DNA of 64,000 bases from JAMXLO01 sp963819855 (GTDB lineage Bacteria > Pseudomonadota > Alphaproteobacteria > Acetobacterales > Acetobacteraceae): assembly GCA_963819855.1 (NCBI GenBank), contig CAWFYC010000021.1, positions 558,001-622,000 of the forward strand, given 5' to 3'. Positions within the stretch are counted from its first letter, which is position 1. Each line of letters opens with the position of its first letter. Both the position numbers and the translations under genes were made by a program. Under the pieces are notes generated by a model, which saw nothing but the letters and a program-made list of their open reading frames with translations, was not told the DNA's origin and made no database searches. Shown here one piece after another: positions 54,530 to 63,994 of the stretch.

Positions 54530-54862
54530 ATGACCTATGTGGTCACCGAGACCTGCATTCGTTGCAAGTACATGGATTGCATCGAGGTCTGCCCGGTTGA
54601 TTGTTTTTATGTCGGTGAGAACATGCTCGTCATCCACCCCGACGAGTGCATCGACTGCGGCGTGTGCGAGCCGGAATGCCCGGTCGAGGCGATCGTGCCC
54701 GACAGTGATGACAAGGCGACCGACTGGCTGGAGCAGAACCGGACCTACGCGGCCCTGTGGCCGAATATTACCCGGAAAGGCGAACCGCCGGAGGACGCCG
54801 ACGAGTGGAAGGACAAGGCTGGCAAGGCCAAGCTGTTCTCACCCAGTCCCGGAAAGGCCTGA
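54530..54862 (+). CDS. fdxA: Seven-iron ferredoxin
   Basis: 110 residues carrying one 3Fe-4S and one 4Fe-4S cluster. The cysteine set C9, C12, C17, C21 and C25, then C40, C43, C46 and C50 is visible in TETCIRCKYMDCIEVCPVDC and DECIDCGVCEPEC. The long acidic tail (DKATDWLEQNRTYAALWPNI) is typical of FdxA. It lies between the S4 gene and carD. Confidence 0.95.
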   Translation: MTYVVTETCIRCKYMDCIEVCPVDCFYVGENMLVIHPDECIDCGVCEPECPVEAIVPDSDDKATDWLEQNRTYAALWPNITRKGEPPEDADEWKDKAGKAKLFSPSPGKA

Positions 54863-55107
54863 TCCGGGCGGCAAAGCGGGGCCGGCTCAACCGGGCGTCG
54901 CGTGCCTTCCCCGATGACGTAACGCCGGTTTGATGCTATATTGGTTTGTATAGGCGGCGGGAGTTGCGCGGGAGACGCGACGGCTGTCGCCATTCCCAGG
55001 AGCCGATCTATCGGAGCGGGGCGCGCGGGCGGGGCGACTGATCCCGGCCATGCCGACCACCGAGGGGATCGCAATGCACGAGAGGCAAAGGTCTAGAGGT
55101 GTCAAGC

Positions 55108-56034
55108 ATGAAAGTATCGGCTGGAGCCGCGGTGAAGGGTCGTGGAGCCGCTGTTTCCCCCCACGCGGCTCCGCGTCGCGCGGCCAAGGCGGCGCAGACC
55201 GCGGTGGCGGCCAAGAAGACGGCGGCCCCAGTGGAGCCTGCCGTGCCGGTTGCGGACAAAGTCATCGCCAAGCCGGCGGTAGCCAAGGCTTCCTCCATGG
55301 CAAAACCGGAGGCGCCGAAGCCGGTGCCCGGCAAGCCGGATAGCAATCCGGCTCAGGCCGCGCCGGCCGCGGGAACTGCGTCGAGGGCGCCAACCGCCAA
55401 CCCGCCGGCGCCACCGCTGCAGGCAGCGCAACCGAGGCCCCCGGCGACTCCGCCTCGTCCCGTGCTCCCGGCCGCCACCGCACCCTCACCAGCCGAGCGC
55501 CGGTCTGCAATGCCGGATCGGCTACCGCCCAGGCTGCCGGCCAAGGCCGAGATCTTTATCGAGGGCGACCACGTCGTTTACCCAACCCATGGCGTCGGCA
55601 AGGTTGAGCGGATCGCGACCGAGGAGATCGCCGGCCACAAACTCGAACTGATCCACATCACGTTCGAGGAGAACCGGATGACGCTGCGCGTGCCGGTGGC
55701 CAAGGCGCGCAGCGCCGGGCTGCGCAAGCTCGCCACGCGCAAGCTGTTCGATGAGGCGCTGGCGGTGCTGAAGGGCCGGGCGCGGATCAAGCGCACGATG
55801 TGGTCGCGCCGGGCGCAGGAATACGAGGCAAAGATCAACTCCGGCGATCCGCTGGCCATCGCCGAGGTGGTGCGCGACCTGCATCGCAACGCCGGTCAGC
55901 CGGACCAGAGCTTTTCCGAGCGGCAAATCTACGAGGCGGCGATGGACCGGCTGGCGGCGGAACTGGCGGCGCTCGACAAGACCGACAAGCTGACCGCCGC
56001 GACCAAGCTGTCGAACTTCCTGAAGACGGTGTGA
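55108..56034 (+). CDS. carD: CarD-family transcription regulator with long Ala/Pro-rich N-terminus
   Basis: The CarD core starts near residue 150 with EIFIEGDHVVYPTHGVGKVERI and HITFEENRMTLRVPVAKARSAGLR (the RNA-polymerase-binding Tudor-like part), then a helical DNA-binding part (RRAQEYEAKINSGDPLAIAEVVRDL). CarD stabilises promoter open complexes. Before it lie about 145 low-complexity residues rich in Ala, Pro and Lys, histone-H1-like. A GTG at 55099 could also start it. An AGAGG site lies upstream. Confidence 0.88.
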   Translation: MKVSAGAAVKGRGAAVSPHAAPRRAAKAAQTAVAAKKTAAPVEPAVPVADKVIAKPAVAKASSMAKPEAPKPVPGKPDSNPAQAAPAAGTASRAPTANPPAPPLQAAQPRPPATPPRPVLPAATAPSPAERRSAMPDRLPPRLPAKAEIFIEGDHVVYPTHGVGKVERIATEEIAGHKLELIHITFEENRMTLRVPVAKARSAGLRKLATRKLFDEALAVLKGRARIKRTMWSRRAQEYEAKINSGDPLAIAEVVRDLHRNAGQPDQSFSERQIYEAAMDRLAAELAALDKTDKLTAATKLSNFLKTV

Positions 56035-56044
56035 GGCGGCGGCA

Positions 56045-56803
56045 TTACACCTTGACGTGGTGCTCCACCGGGACGGAGCGACAGTCCATTTCGTATTCCA
56101 GGCCCTCGACCGGCGGGCGGGCGAAATGCCAGATCAGGCCGTGCTGCGCCGCACCCCGCTGCACGATCTCGTCGGCCAGGTACGAATGCAGGTCGTGCAC
56201 TGCATAGACCTGGGTCGCGCTGGTGTCCGCCCAGGTCTTGCCAAGGACTGCCATGCGCTCCTCCATGCGGCCGAGCACGAACACAGCCTTTTCGCGCATG
56301 GCTTCGGGACTTGTTTCGCCATAGCGGATAATCCGCTCGCGGTAAGGCGCGGGACCGTCACCTGCCTCGCCGCTGCCGGCGATGACAAAGGAGCCTGATG
56401 CGCCGTCGGCTGGGCGGGCGAAGCAGAACGCGTGGAAGCTCGGTTCGGCCGGCTTGTGCAGCGGCGGGATGACGTTGCTGCGCGCCACCGGGTTGTCGTT
56501 GTCGTTCTTCATTACGCCCCAGCGCTGCAGCGTCCCGGTGTATTGACGGTTGAACGCGATGAAGCCGGCTTCGGTGAATTGCGCCGGCGAGCGCAGCTCG
56601 CAGGCACAGAAGGCGGTGAGAGAGATGCCCTGTCCGCCCAGGTACTGCTCGATCCGGGCAAAGCCGGCGGCGAGCGGCAGCGGCCGGGCGAACTCCACGC
56701 GCTCGATCTGGTGGCCGGCCAGCGCCTCGACGCCGCCGGAATACTGGAATGCGTATGGGATGTAGCGATAGCCGCCCGCCGGAATGTCGATCGTCGCGGC
56801 CAT
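56045..56803 (-). CDS. CnbZ-like (2-amino-5-chloromuconate deaminase family) protein
   Basis: 252 residues. MAATIDIPAGGYRYIPYAFQYSGGVEAL, FCACELRSPAQFTEAGF and NPVARSNVIPPLHKPAEPSFHAF form a pattern I associate with proteins annotated as 2-amino-5-chloromuconate deaminase, from memory. The true substrate here is unknown; many homologues occur without chloroaromatic pathways. The ATG at 56803 follows a GGGGAGA site. It lies downstream of a terminator, so it is transcribed separately from the Bax-inhibitor-like gene. Confidence 0.6.
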   Translation of the reverse strand: MAATIDIPAGGYRYIPYAFQYSGGVEALAGHQIERVEFARPLPLAAGFARIEQYLGGQGISLTAFCACELRSPAQFTEAGFIAFNRQYTGTLQRWGVMKNDNDNPVARSNVIPPLHKPAEPSFHAFCFARPADGASGSFVIAGSGEAGDGPAPYRERIIRYGETSPEAMREKAVFVLGRMEERMAVLGKTWADTSATQVYAVHDLHSYLADEIVQRGAAQHGLIWHFARPPVEGLEYEMDCRSVPVEHHVKV

Positions 56804-56820
56804 GTGTTCTCCCCTCATGC

Positions 56821-56850
56821 AAAAGGGCCTCGGGTTGCCCCGAGGCCCTT
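56821..56850 (-). terminator. Intrinsic terminator of the Bax-inhibitor-like gene
   Basis: A perfect 12-bp stem (AAGGGCCTCGGG with CCCGAGGCCCTT) around a four-base loop. On the minus strand it ends in TTTT, as an intrinsic terminator should. It starts 22 bases after the minus-strand gene stop at 56873 and lies just upstream of the CnbZ-like gene. Confidence 0.85.
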
Positions 56851-56872
56851 GGTAGCACAGTTCCGCGGCTGG

Positions 56873-57643
56873 CTAGCTGTTGTTCCGGTTGCCCAGCAAC
56901 TGCAGCAGCAGCATGAACAGGTTGATGAAGTTCAGGTACAGGCTCAGCGCGTCGTAGACGCTGCGCTTGGCCGCGCCCTCCGGCCCCTCGGCATAGGCAT
57001 ACTGCACGTAGGTCGCCTTGATCCGCTGCGTGTCGTATGCGGTGAGGCCGACGAACACAACCACGCCGATCATGCTGATGGCGAACTGCAATGCGGAGCT
57101 GGCGAGGAAGATGTTCACCACCCCGGCGATGATGATGCCGAACAGCCCCATCATCAGGAAGCTGCCGAAGCGGCTGAGGTCCGCTTTCGTCGTGTAGCCG
57201 TAGATGCTCATCGCGGCGAAGGTCGCGGCCGTGATGAAGAATACACGGACAATCGACTCGCTGGTGTAGATCAGGAAGATGTTGGTCAGGCTGGCGCCCA
57301 TAGCGGCGCAGAACACCCAGTACAGCGTCTGTGCGGCAGAGCGTGATAGCCGGTTCACCCCCATGCTCAGCACCAGCACGAAGGCCAGCGGCGCAAAGAT
57401 CGAGATCATCGCCAGCGCCGACGGATGGCGCGCCATTCCCATCGGGGTCGCAACCATCGGGTAGAACGCGTCGATCAGGCTGGTGTTGGCGATCGAGTAG
57501 GCGACGATCCCGGTGAGCAGCAGACCGGAGGTCATCCAGTTATAGACCCGCAGCATGTATGCGCGGAGCCCGGCGTCCAGGACCGCAGCGGTCGTGGCGG
57601 CCGATGCTCTTGGATAGGTCCGGTAGTCGGGACTGAAGGCCAT
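56873..57643 (-). CDS. Bax inhibitor-1 / YccA family membrane protein
   Basis: 256 residues with seven transmembrane segments. The N-terminus AATTAAVLDAGLRAYMLRVYNWM and the C-terminal VVFVGLTAYDTQRIKATY (with the conserved acid pair region) match the bacterial BI-1 family, often annotated as calcium-leak or FtsH-modulator-like proteins. It ends in NLFMLLLQLLGNRNNS. A strong terminator follows. Confidence 0.92.
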   Translation of the reverse strand: MAFSPDYRTYPRASAATTAAVLDAGLRAYMLRVYNWMTSGLLLTGIVAYSIANTSLIDAFYPMVATPMGMARHPSALAMISIFAPLAFVLVLSMGVNRLSRSAAQTLYWVFCAAMGASLTNIFLIYTSESIVRVFFITAATFAAMSIYGYTTKADLSRFGSFLMMGLFGIIIAGVVNIFLASSALQFAISMIGVVVFVGLTAYDTQRIKATYVQYAYAEGPEGAAKRSVYDALSLYLNFINLFMLLLQLLGNRNNS

Positions 57644-57764
57644 GGTTTCCCTCGTTTACCTTTCAGGCGGATTGCCCTTGGCCGCTCAATGTGGCGATCG
57701 GCCGGGGCGGTTCAAGCCAACTTGGTAATGAAAGCTCGGTAACCCATCCGGTGTCCACCGGCCT

Positions 57765-60283
57765 TCACTCGTTCCGCAGCATCGGTGCCGCCTTGGCCCG
57801 CAGCGCGGCCGCGGTGCCAGCATAGCCGAACGCGAGCATCATGGCGAGAGAGGCGATCAGGGTCCCCGCCAGGGTGCCCGGCAGGAACACCCAGTCGATG
57901 TGCATGATGTAGCGCACCACGCCGAAGCTGGCGAGCGTGCCCACCAGGGCGGCGATCAGACCGGCGGCGAGACCCAGGGCGCCGAACTCGACCATCCAGG
58001 CAGTGCGGATCTGCCGTCGTGTCGCGCCAAGTGCCTTCAGGATCACCGCCTCCTGGGTGCGGCGACGCTGGCCGGCGGCGACCGCGCCGACCAGCACCAG
58101 CGCGCCGGCAATCAGGGTCAGCGATCCGGTGGCGGTCAGCGCGGCAGCGACCTGGTCCAGCAGCGCGGCCACCGCGGCGAGCACGTCCTCAACCCGGATG
58201 CCGGTGACGTTGGGCAGGGCATCGGTCACCGCACGCAACAGACTGCCCTGGTCCGGGCCGGCCACCCGCACGGTGGCGATATGCGTGTGCGGCGCATGCT
58301 CCAGCAGGCCGGGACTGGCCACCAGGGTGAAGTTGAGCGACAGGCTCTGCCAAGAGATGTCGCGCAGGCTGGCTACCCGCAGGTCGATGTCGCGGCCAAG
58401 CACGTTGACCCGGAGGACATCGCCGATGCCGAGGCCCCAGCCACGGGCCAGCCCGGCGTCGAATGAAACCAGCGGCGCGCCGTCATAGTCGGGTGCCCAC
58501 CAGTGTCCGGCAACGATGCGTGTGCCCGGCGGCGGCGTGGCGGCATAGGTCAGGCCGCGGTCGCCGCGCAGCGCCCACTGGGTGTCCGGCGTGGCACGCA
58601 CCTGATCCGCCGGAACACCATTCACCGCGACGATACGGGCGCGCATGCTGGGGACCTGCCGCATCTCCTCGACGCCCGCCTGCGCGTTCACCAGGGACTC
58701 GAAGCGCGGCAACTGGCTGTCCTGGATGTCTACGAAAAAGAAGCTCGGCGCGTTGGCCGGGAGCTGTTCGGTGATTTCGCGCTGCACATTGGCCTCGATC
58801 AGCGCGACGGCAGCGAGGGTGGAGAGGCCGAGTCCGACCGATACCAGCATGAGCGGCGTCGACGTGCCCGGCCGGTGCAGGTTGGCAAGGCCCAGCCGTC
58901 CGGCCGGATTCCGCACCAGTGTTCCGGCCCGTGCCACCAGCATCACCAGGCTGCCGCCGACACGGAACAGGACCAGCGTACCAAGAGCGGCGGCGCAGAA
59001 CCACAGTGCGAAACGGCGATCCGCCGCAGTGGCGATGGTCAGGATCATCAGCAGGGCAGCGACAGCGGTGTTGACGGCAACCAGGGAACGTGACGGGCGC
59101 GTCCGCTCGGGGATCAGCGTGTCGCGGAACAATGCTGCACCGGGAATGCGCGCCACTCGCCCAAGTGGCCAAAGCGAAAACGCCAGCGCCGTCAGCAGGC
59201 CGTAGCACGCGGCGAGCAGAAGCGGGCCAGTATAGAGGCCGAGGTACTGGCGGCACCGGCAACACGTCCTTGAGCCAAACGGCCAGCGCGACCGGCGCCA
59301 AAGCGCCAGCCGCGACCCCGATGATGATGCCGCAGAGGGCGAGCGCCATGACCTGGATCAGGCAGACGGCCAGCACCAGGCCGGAGGAAGCGCCGAGACA
59401 GCGCAAGGTCGCGATGGTCCGCACCCGCGCGTCGAGCCAGGCACGGACCCCGTTGGCGACTCCGATGCCCCCGACCAGGAGCGAGGTCAGGCCAACCAGC
59501 GTCATGAACAGGCTGGTCTGGTCAATGAAGCGGGCTACGCCGGGCGCGGCATCGTGTGGGTCGCGGATGCGCCAGCCCTGGTCGGGGAAGGCGCCGCGCA
59601 GCGTAGCTTGCGCGGCGACTGGGTCGGGCAGTGCGGCGCGGAGAGCGGTACTGCACCATGGAGCCGGGGGCTATGAGGCCAGTAGAGGGCAGCGCATCGG
59701 CCGAGATCAGAACGCGGGGACCGAGGATAAGCGGCACGGCGACGCGGTCGGGTTCGGAGAGCAGTGTACCGCGGACGGTGAAGCTGGCGTTGCCGAGACG
59801 GACGGTGTCGCCGGGGTGGAGGTTGAGGCGGTCCAGGACCACGGCTTCGGCGAGGAGCCCGTGGTCGGACAAGGCGCTGGCGACACCCCCTCCCCAACCC
59901 TCCCCCGCTTCGCGGGAGAGGAGGCCTAGTTCTGGCTTCCCGACCAGCGGCCACGCGCGATCGACCGCCTTCAGCTCGACCAACTGACGCTCGCCGGATG
60001 GTGCAACCAGCATGGAGCGCATCTGCACGACATCGGACAGCGCCGCGCCCCGCGCACGCAGCCAGTCGCGCAAGGCATCCGGCAAAGGCTGCGAGCCGCT
60101 CTCCACCTCGAGATCGCCGCCCAGGATGCGCCGGCCGTCCTCCGCCAGCCCGCGATCGGTCGCGGCGCGCAGGGAGCCGACTGCGGCGATGACGGCGACA
60201 CCCAGGGCGAGGCACAGCAGCACGATCCATAGTCCGCGCACGCCGCCGCGCAGCTCTCGTCGCGCCAAGCGTAGAGCAAGCAT
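57765..60283 (-). CDS. YbbP-type ABC transporter permease (two frameshifts, internal repeat)
   Basis: An FtsX-like permease of about 838 residues. Segment 1 opens MLALRLARRELRGGVRGLWIV; a one-base insertion near 59640-59645 shifts it, and segment 2 holds LTSLLVGGIGVANGVRAWLD; another near 59247-59252 shifts to segment 3 (GPLLLAACYGLLTALAFSLW to the end, MLRNE). The start overlaps the ATPase stop (ATGA). Near residues 120-135 a GC-rich repeat lies in frame. With the YbbA-like ATPase and TesA it forms the known ybbA-ybbP-tesA neighbourhood. Confidence 0.85.
59882..59925 (-). repeat. Dispersed palindromic repeat lying in frame within the ABC permease
   Basis: Read on the minus strand the segment encodes GLLSREAGEGWGGGV, the peptide of a repeat common in intergenic DNA of alpha- and betaproteobacteria (from memory). 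CCCGC at 59903-59907 pairs with GCGGG at 59911-59915, extended by flanking CCTC/GAGG pairing. It keeps the permease frame and sits in the periplasmic domain between PLVGKPEL and ALSDHGLLAEAVV. Confidence 0.65.
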
Positions 60284-60981
60284 CAGAGCACCAGCTCGAC
60301 GACGCGGCCATCAGCCAGATGGACCCGCCGCGAGCAGCGTGCGGCGAGGTGCTCATCATGGGTGATCAACATCAGCGTGGTGCCGGTCTCGGCGCGCAGG
60401 CGGAACAGCAGGTCCATCACCGCGTCGCCGGTTGCCTGGTCCAGGTTGCCGGTCGGCTCATCGGCCAGCATCAGCCGAGGCCGCGGTGCGAAAGCACGGG
60501 CCAGCGCCACACGCTGTTGCTCGCCCCCGGAAAGCTGGCCGGGCAGATGGGTCAGCCGATGCGCCAGTCCGACCGCATCCAGCGCCGCACGCGCCCGGAC
60601 CACGGCATCGCGTGCCCCGGCCAACTCCAGCGGCACCGCGACGTTCTCCAGCGCGGTCATCGTGGGGATCAGGTGGAACGCCTGGAACACGATGCCGATC
60701 GCCTCGCGGCGCAGCCGGGCCAGCGCGTCCTCGTCCATCGCGGTGACGGAGTGCCCGGCCAGCAGAATGCTGCCGGAACTGGCGCGCTCCAGCCCGGCCA
60801 GCACCATCAGCAGGCTGGTCTTGCCGGAACCCGACGGACCGATGATGCCGACCGCCTCGCCGGCCGCAATGTCGAGATCGATGCCACGCAGGATGTTGAC
60901 CGGCCCGGCGGCGGAAGGCACGGTCAGATACAGGTTCCTGACCTGCACCAGCGGAACCTGAGACGGCGGAGTGGCATCCAT
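60283..60981 (-). CDS. YbbA-type ABC ATPase
   Basis: 232 residues. Walker A IIGPSGSGKTSLL, Q-loop GIVFQAFHLIPTMT, signature LSGGEQQRVALARA, Walker B LMLADEPTGNLD, and switch ITHDEH. The LolD/YbbA style and the position next to YbbP and TesA fix the assignment. The ATG at 60981 is chosen; an upstream in-frame ATG would overlap tesA further. It is divergent from tesA with almost no gap. Confidence 0.9.
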   Translation of the reverse strand: MDATPPSQVPLVQVRNLYLTVPSAAGPVNILRGIDLDIAAGEAVGIIGPSGSGKTSLLMVLAGLERASSGSILLAGHSVTAMDEDALARLRREAIGIVFQAFHLIPTMTALENVAVPLELAGARDAVVRARAALDAVGLAHRLTHLPGQLSGGEQQRVALARAFAPRPRLMLADEPTGNLDQATGDAVMDLLFRLRAETGTTLMLITHDEHLAARCSRRVHLADGRVVELVL

Positions 60982-61021
60982 GGCGGCACCATATGGCGTT
61001 CGCGCCCGATGGCGGAAAGCC

Positions 61022-61627
61022 ATGATCGTGCTGGCTCTGGCGCTGCCGGCTGCCACCCAACCGTCGCCGGTCCGTCTGCTGGTGCTCGGCGATTCGCTGT
61101 CCGCCGGCTACGGCCTGGCACACGCCGACGGCTTCGAGGCACAGCTTGCGGCTGCGTTGAAGGCGCACGGCCGTGACGTGCGGATCGTCGATGGCGCGGT
61201 GTCCGGCGACACCTCGGCTGGCGGCCTGGCACGGCTCGACTGGTCGTTGGGCGACGGCGCGGACGCGGCGATCGTCGAACTTGGAGCGAACGACGGGCTG
61301 CGCGGCGTCGATCCTGCGGTGACAGAGCAGAACCTGACCGCGATCCTCGACGCGCTGGCCTCGCGACACATTCCGGTGCTGCTGACCGGGATGTATGCGC
61401 TCCCCAACCTGGGGCCGGAGTACGCGGCGGGGTTCCGCGCGGTGTTCGAACGGCTGGGGGCGCGGCCCGGGGTGCTGTACGATCCGTTCTTCCTCGACGG
61501 CGTGGCGAACGACCCGGCGCTGAACCAGCCGGACCGGTTGCATCCCAACGCGGACGGGGTGCAGCGCATCGTGGCCCGGTTGCTGCCGCTGGTGGAGCGG
61601 CTGCTGGCGGAGGTGCCGCCGGCATGA
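61022..61627 (+). CDS. tesA: GDSL-type esterase / lysophospholipase TesA
   Basis: SGNH hydrolase. The blocks are GDSLSAGYG (nucleophile Ser), the Gly of block II in GDTSAGG, GANDGLRG (Asn) and DRLHPNADG (Asp/His). The N-terminal MIVLALALPAATQPS is a short signal peptide; an earlier ATG at 60980 is also possible. It has 201 residues from 61022. It is divergent from ybbA, as in many proteobacteria, and overlaps thpR by 4 bases. Confidence 0.9.
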   Translation: MIVLALALPAATQPSPVRLLVLGDSLSAGYGLAHADGFEAQLAAALKAHGRDVRIVDGAVSGDTSAGGLARLDWSLGDGADAAIVELGANDGLRGVDPAVTEQNLTAILDALASRHIPVLLTGMYALPNLGPEYAAGFRAVFERLGARPGVLYDPFFLDGVANDPALNQPDRLHPNADGVQRIVARLLPLVERLLAEVPPA

Positions 61628-62163
61628 GGCTGTTCGTCGGTCTCGATCTGCCCTGGGAGTTGCGCCGGCGCGTTGCGGTGCTCGCAGGTGCCGGGATTCC
61701 CGGCGCGCGATGGGTGCAGCCAGAGAACTACCATGTGACGCTGCGCTTCATCGGCGAGGCGCCACGCCATCTGGCCGAGGAGATCGACCACTCTCTGTCC
61801 GCGCTGAAGGCGCCCGCGTTCGCGCTGACGTTGGCCGGCATCGGCACCTTTGCCAAGGGCGGGCGCAGCCAGTCGCTGTGGGTGGGCGTGGAGCGGTGCG
61901 AGGCGCTCGATCGGCTGCGGGGCAAGATCGAGACCGCGCTGCAACGCTGCGGGCTGGAACCGGAGCGGCGGCGGTCCCGGCCGCACCTCACGCTGGCGCG
62001 GCTGGATGGCGGTGCGGAGGCGCGGCTAGCGGGGTTCGTGCAGGCGCATAACCTGTTCCGGGCCGATCCGGTGCCGGTCGAGCACTTCACGCTGTTCAGC
62101 TCGCTGCTGGGCAAGGACCAGCCGGTCTATACCGCCGAGGTGGAGTATGCGCTGGGGTACTGA
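61624..62163 (+). CDS. thpR: RNA 2',3'-cyclic phosphodiesterase (2'-5' RNA ligase family)
   Basis: A 2H phosphoesterase with the two tetrapeptides HVTL (ENYHVTLRFIGE) and HLTL (RPHLTLARLDG). It has 179 residues. The ATG overlaps the tesA stop, so it is co-transcribed with it. The opening RLFVGLDLPWELRRR is typical. Confidence 0.93.
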   Translation: MRLFVGLDLPWELRRRVAVLAGAGIPGARWVQPENYHVTLRFIGEAPRHLAEEIDHSLSALKAPAFALTLAGIGTFAKGGRSQSLWVGVERCEALDRLRGKIETALQRCGLEPERRRSRPHLTLARLDGGAEARLAGFVQAHNLFRADPVPVEHFTLFSSLLGKDQPVYTAEVEYALGY

Positions 62164-62177
62164 TCGCGCGAATTCGC

Positions 62178-63053
62178 TCAGAACGGCGTGTCCCCGCACA
62201 CCGTGATCCGCCGCATAATCCGCGTCTCGGCCGGATAGTCGTTGACTGCGAAGTGCTGCGTGCAGCGGTTGTCCCAGAACGCCAGCGACCCGCTCTCCCA
62301 GCGGAACCGGCAGGTGAACTCCGGCCGCGTCGAGTGCTGCTTCAGGAAGTTGATCAGCGGCTCGCTTTCCTCATCCGTCATGCCGTCGAAGTGCTGCACG
62401 TGCCCGCCGATATACAGCGCCTTGCGCCCGGTCTCGGGATGGGTGCGGACCAGCGGATGCACCGACGTCGTTTGCACGTTGCCCGGATCCTTCACCTTCA
62501 TGTGAGCCATCTGCCGGTCGTAACGCTGCGCGCGCGATTGGCCGCCATGCTGCTTGAAGTTGTCGCCGACGCAGACGGTATGAAGTTGGCTGACCAGCGC
62601 CTTCATGCCGTCGGACAGGCTCTCATAGGCGAGGTACTGGTTGGTGAACATGGTATCGCCGCCGGCCGACGGCACTTCCAGCGCGTACAGGATCGTCCCC
62701 ATCGCCGGCGCCGGTGAGAACATCTGATCGGTGTGCCAGGAACCGCCGAAGTTCTTCTTGTCCTCGGGTGTCTTGATGATCTCGAGGATCTCCGGATAGT
62801 CCGCCATTCCCTGCATGAACGGATGCAGATGGATCTCGCCCCAGCGACGCGCGAAACGAAGCTGCTGTTCGGGAGTTAGCTTCTGGTCGCGGAAGAAGAT
62901 CACGCAATTGTCGAGCAGCGCGGCACGGACTTCCGCCAGCACATCGTCCGGCAGATCCTCGGACAGATCGACGCCTTCGACGACCGCGCCCAGCGAGCCG
63001 GCGATCCGATGGGTCTCGAGATAGCGATACTGGGTGTTGCGTGGCGCATTCAT
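62178..63053 (-). CDS. TauD/TfdA-family Fe(II)/2-oxoglutarate dioxygenase
   Basis: 291 residues. The metal site is HTDQMF (His and Asp) with the distal His in RCTQHFAVNDYPAETRIMRR, whose arginine binds 2-oxoglutarate. The N-terminus ITGSLGAVVEGVDL-like stretch (IAGSLGAVVEGVDLSEDLP) is typical of the family. The substrate (taurine, aryloxyacid or other) cannot be told. The ATG at 63053 is chosen over an extended frame. Confidence 0.88.
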   Translation of the reverse strand: MNAPRNTQYRYLETHRIAGSLGAVVEGVDLSEDLPDDVLAEVRAALLDNCVIFFRDQKLTPEQQLRFARRWGEIHLHPFMQGMADYPEILEIIKTPEDKKNFGGSWHTDQMFSPAPAMGTILYALEVPSAGGDTMFTNQYLAYESLSDGMKALVSQLHTVCVGDNFKQHGGQSRAQRYDRQMAHMKVKDPGNVQTTSVHPLVRTHPETGRKALYIGGHVQHFDGMTDEESEPLINFLKQHSTRPEFTCRFRWESGSLAFWDNRCTQHFAVNDYPAETRIMRRITVCGDTPF

Positions 63054-63133
63054 GGGCAGGATCTCCTTGGCGATCATGATGCCTCGGAAGCCGGCCAAGG
63101 TGAAGGGGCGACACGCTGCCGGTGTATCGTGGT

Positions 63134-63667
63134 TCAGTCGCGTTCCAGCCGATACAGCACATGGCGGCACAGCTTGTGGCCTGCCGGGTAGTTCGGGTGA
63201 TCGAACTCGATCGAGGGCGTCATTCCCAGGCGCTGCATCACCCGTATCGAGGCGTGATTGTCGAGCACGGTCATCGCGACGATCGCGGTCAGGCCGACGC
63301 GCCCGAAGCCATCGTCGATCGCCGCCTGCGCTGCCTCGGTCGCGTAGCCGCGCCCCCAATAGCGGCGGTTCAGCCGCCATGCGACCTCGACCGCTGGCGT
63401 GAACGATGCCTGGAACCTGACATAGGAGATCCCGACGGCGCCAACGAACGGCGCGACGCCGGGCGCTTCGACTGCCCATTTGCAGAAGCCGTGCTCGGCG
63501 AGATGCGTTTCCACGCGATCAACATACGCGTCGCTGGCTTCGTGGCTGAGCACGCCGCCGAGCAGCCGCATGACGATAGGGTCCGCATTCTGGCCGGCGA
63601 ACGCGGCACGATCGCTCGCGCGCCAGGGACGGAGGATTAGTCGGACGGTTTCGATCAATATTGTCAA
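63134..63667 (-). CDS. GNAT-family N-acetyltransferase (RimJ-like)
   Basis: About 178 residues. ETVRLILRPWRASDRAAFA at the start, RRYWGRGYATEAAQAAIDDGF for the acetyl-CoA site, and LDNHASIRVMQRLGM for motif B. The TTG at 63667 is a guess; no good ribosome site was found. The peptide or small-molecule acceptor is unknown. It sits before the decayed element at the window end. Confidence 0.8.
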   Translation of the reverse strand: MTILIETVRLILRPWRASDRAAFAGQNADPIVMRLLGGVLSHEASDAYVDRVETHLAEHGFCKWAVEAPGVAPFVGAVGISYVRFQASFTPAVEVAWRLNRRYWGRGYATEAAQAAIDDGFGRVGLTAIVAMTVLDNHASIRVMQRLGMTPSIEFDHPNYPAGHKLCRHVLYRLERD

Positions 63668-63743
63668 GCCGCTGGTAGCTCGAAGAGGCTGCGACTGCGT
63701 GCGGTCTCGGCCCACGTTGCAGGGCCTGTGGTGCTCGAGGACA

Positions 63744-63994
63744 AGAAAGATTTAAACGCAGATGCAAGATAGATGCACGCAAAACACGCAAATGGTCCGG
63801 TGCGGTTCATAGACCGCGGACCACGCGTTTGATCTCGAGGCGCGGCTTGCACGCAGTTCAAGTGCCAGGGCATTCTCGTAGAGCCTTTCCAGGAATCCGA
63901 TACCAAGCGCATTGAGCACGGTGAACGCGCAGCCGCTATCTGCGTGCATCAGCGTGCACCCGCTACATTTGCGTTTTAAACTTCCTTTCTTTCT
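63744..63994. mobile_element. Small decayed element with inverted ends around a GxxExxY fragment
   Basis: Left end AGAAAGATTTAAACGCAGATG (partly matched) begins at 63744. The right end, read on the minus strand, shows AGAAAGGAAGTTTAAAACG followed by CAAATG at 63994-63965. Inside both ends are TGCACGC-type repeats. The right end lies close to the window edge, so it may be longer. It encloses the GxxExxY remnant. Confidence 0.5.
63752..63949 (-). pseudogene. GxxExxY-family protein remnant
   Basis: VLNALGIGFLERLYENALALELR matches the core of GxxExxY proteins, in which the motif is usually GLLESVYEEAL. After ELR the frame degenerates, and no catalytic PD-(D/E)xK-like part is seen. It lies wholly within the repeat-bounded element, so it is presumably a dead copy. 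Confidence 0.6.
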
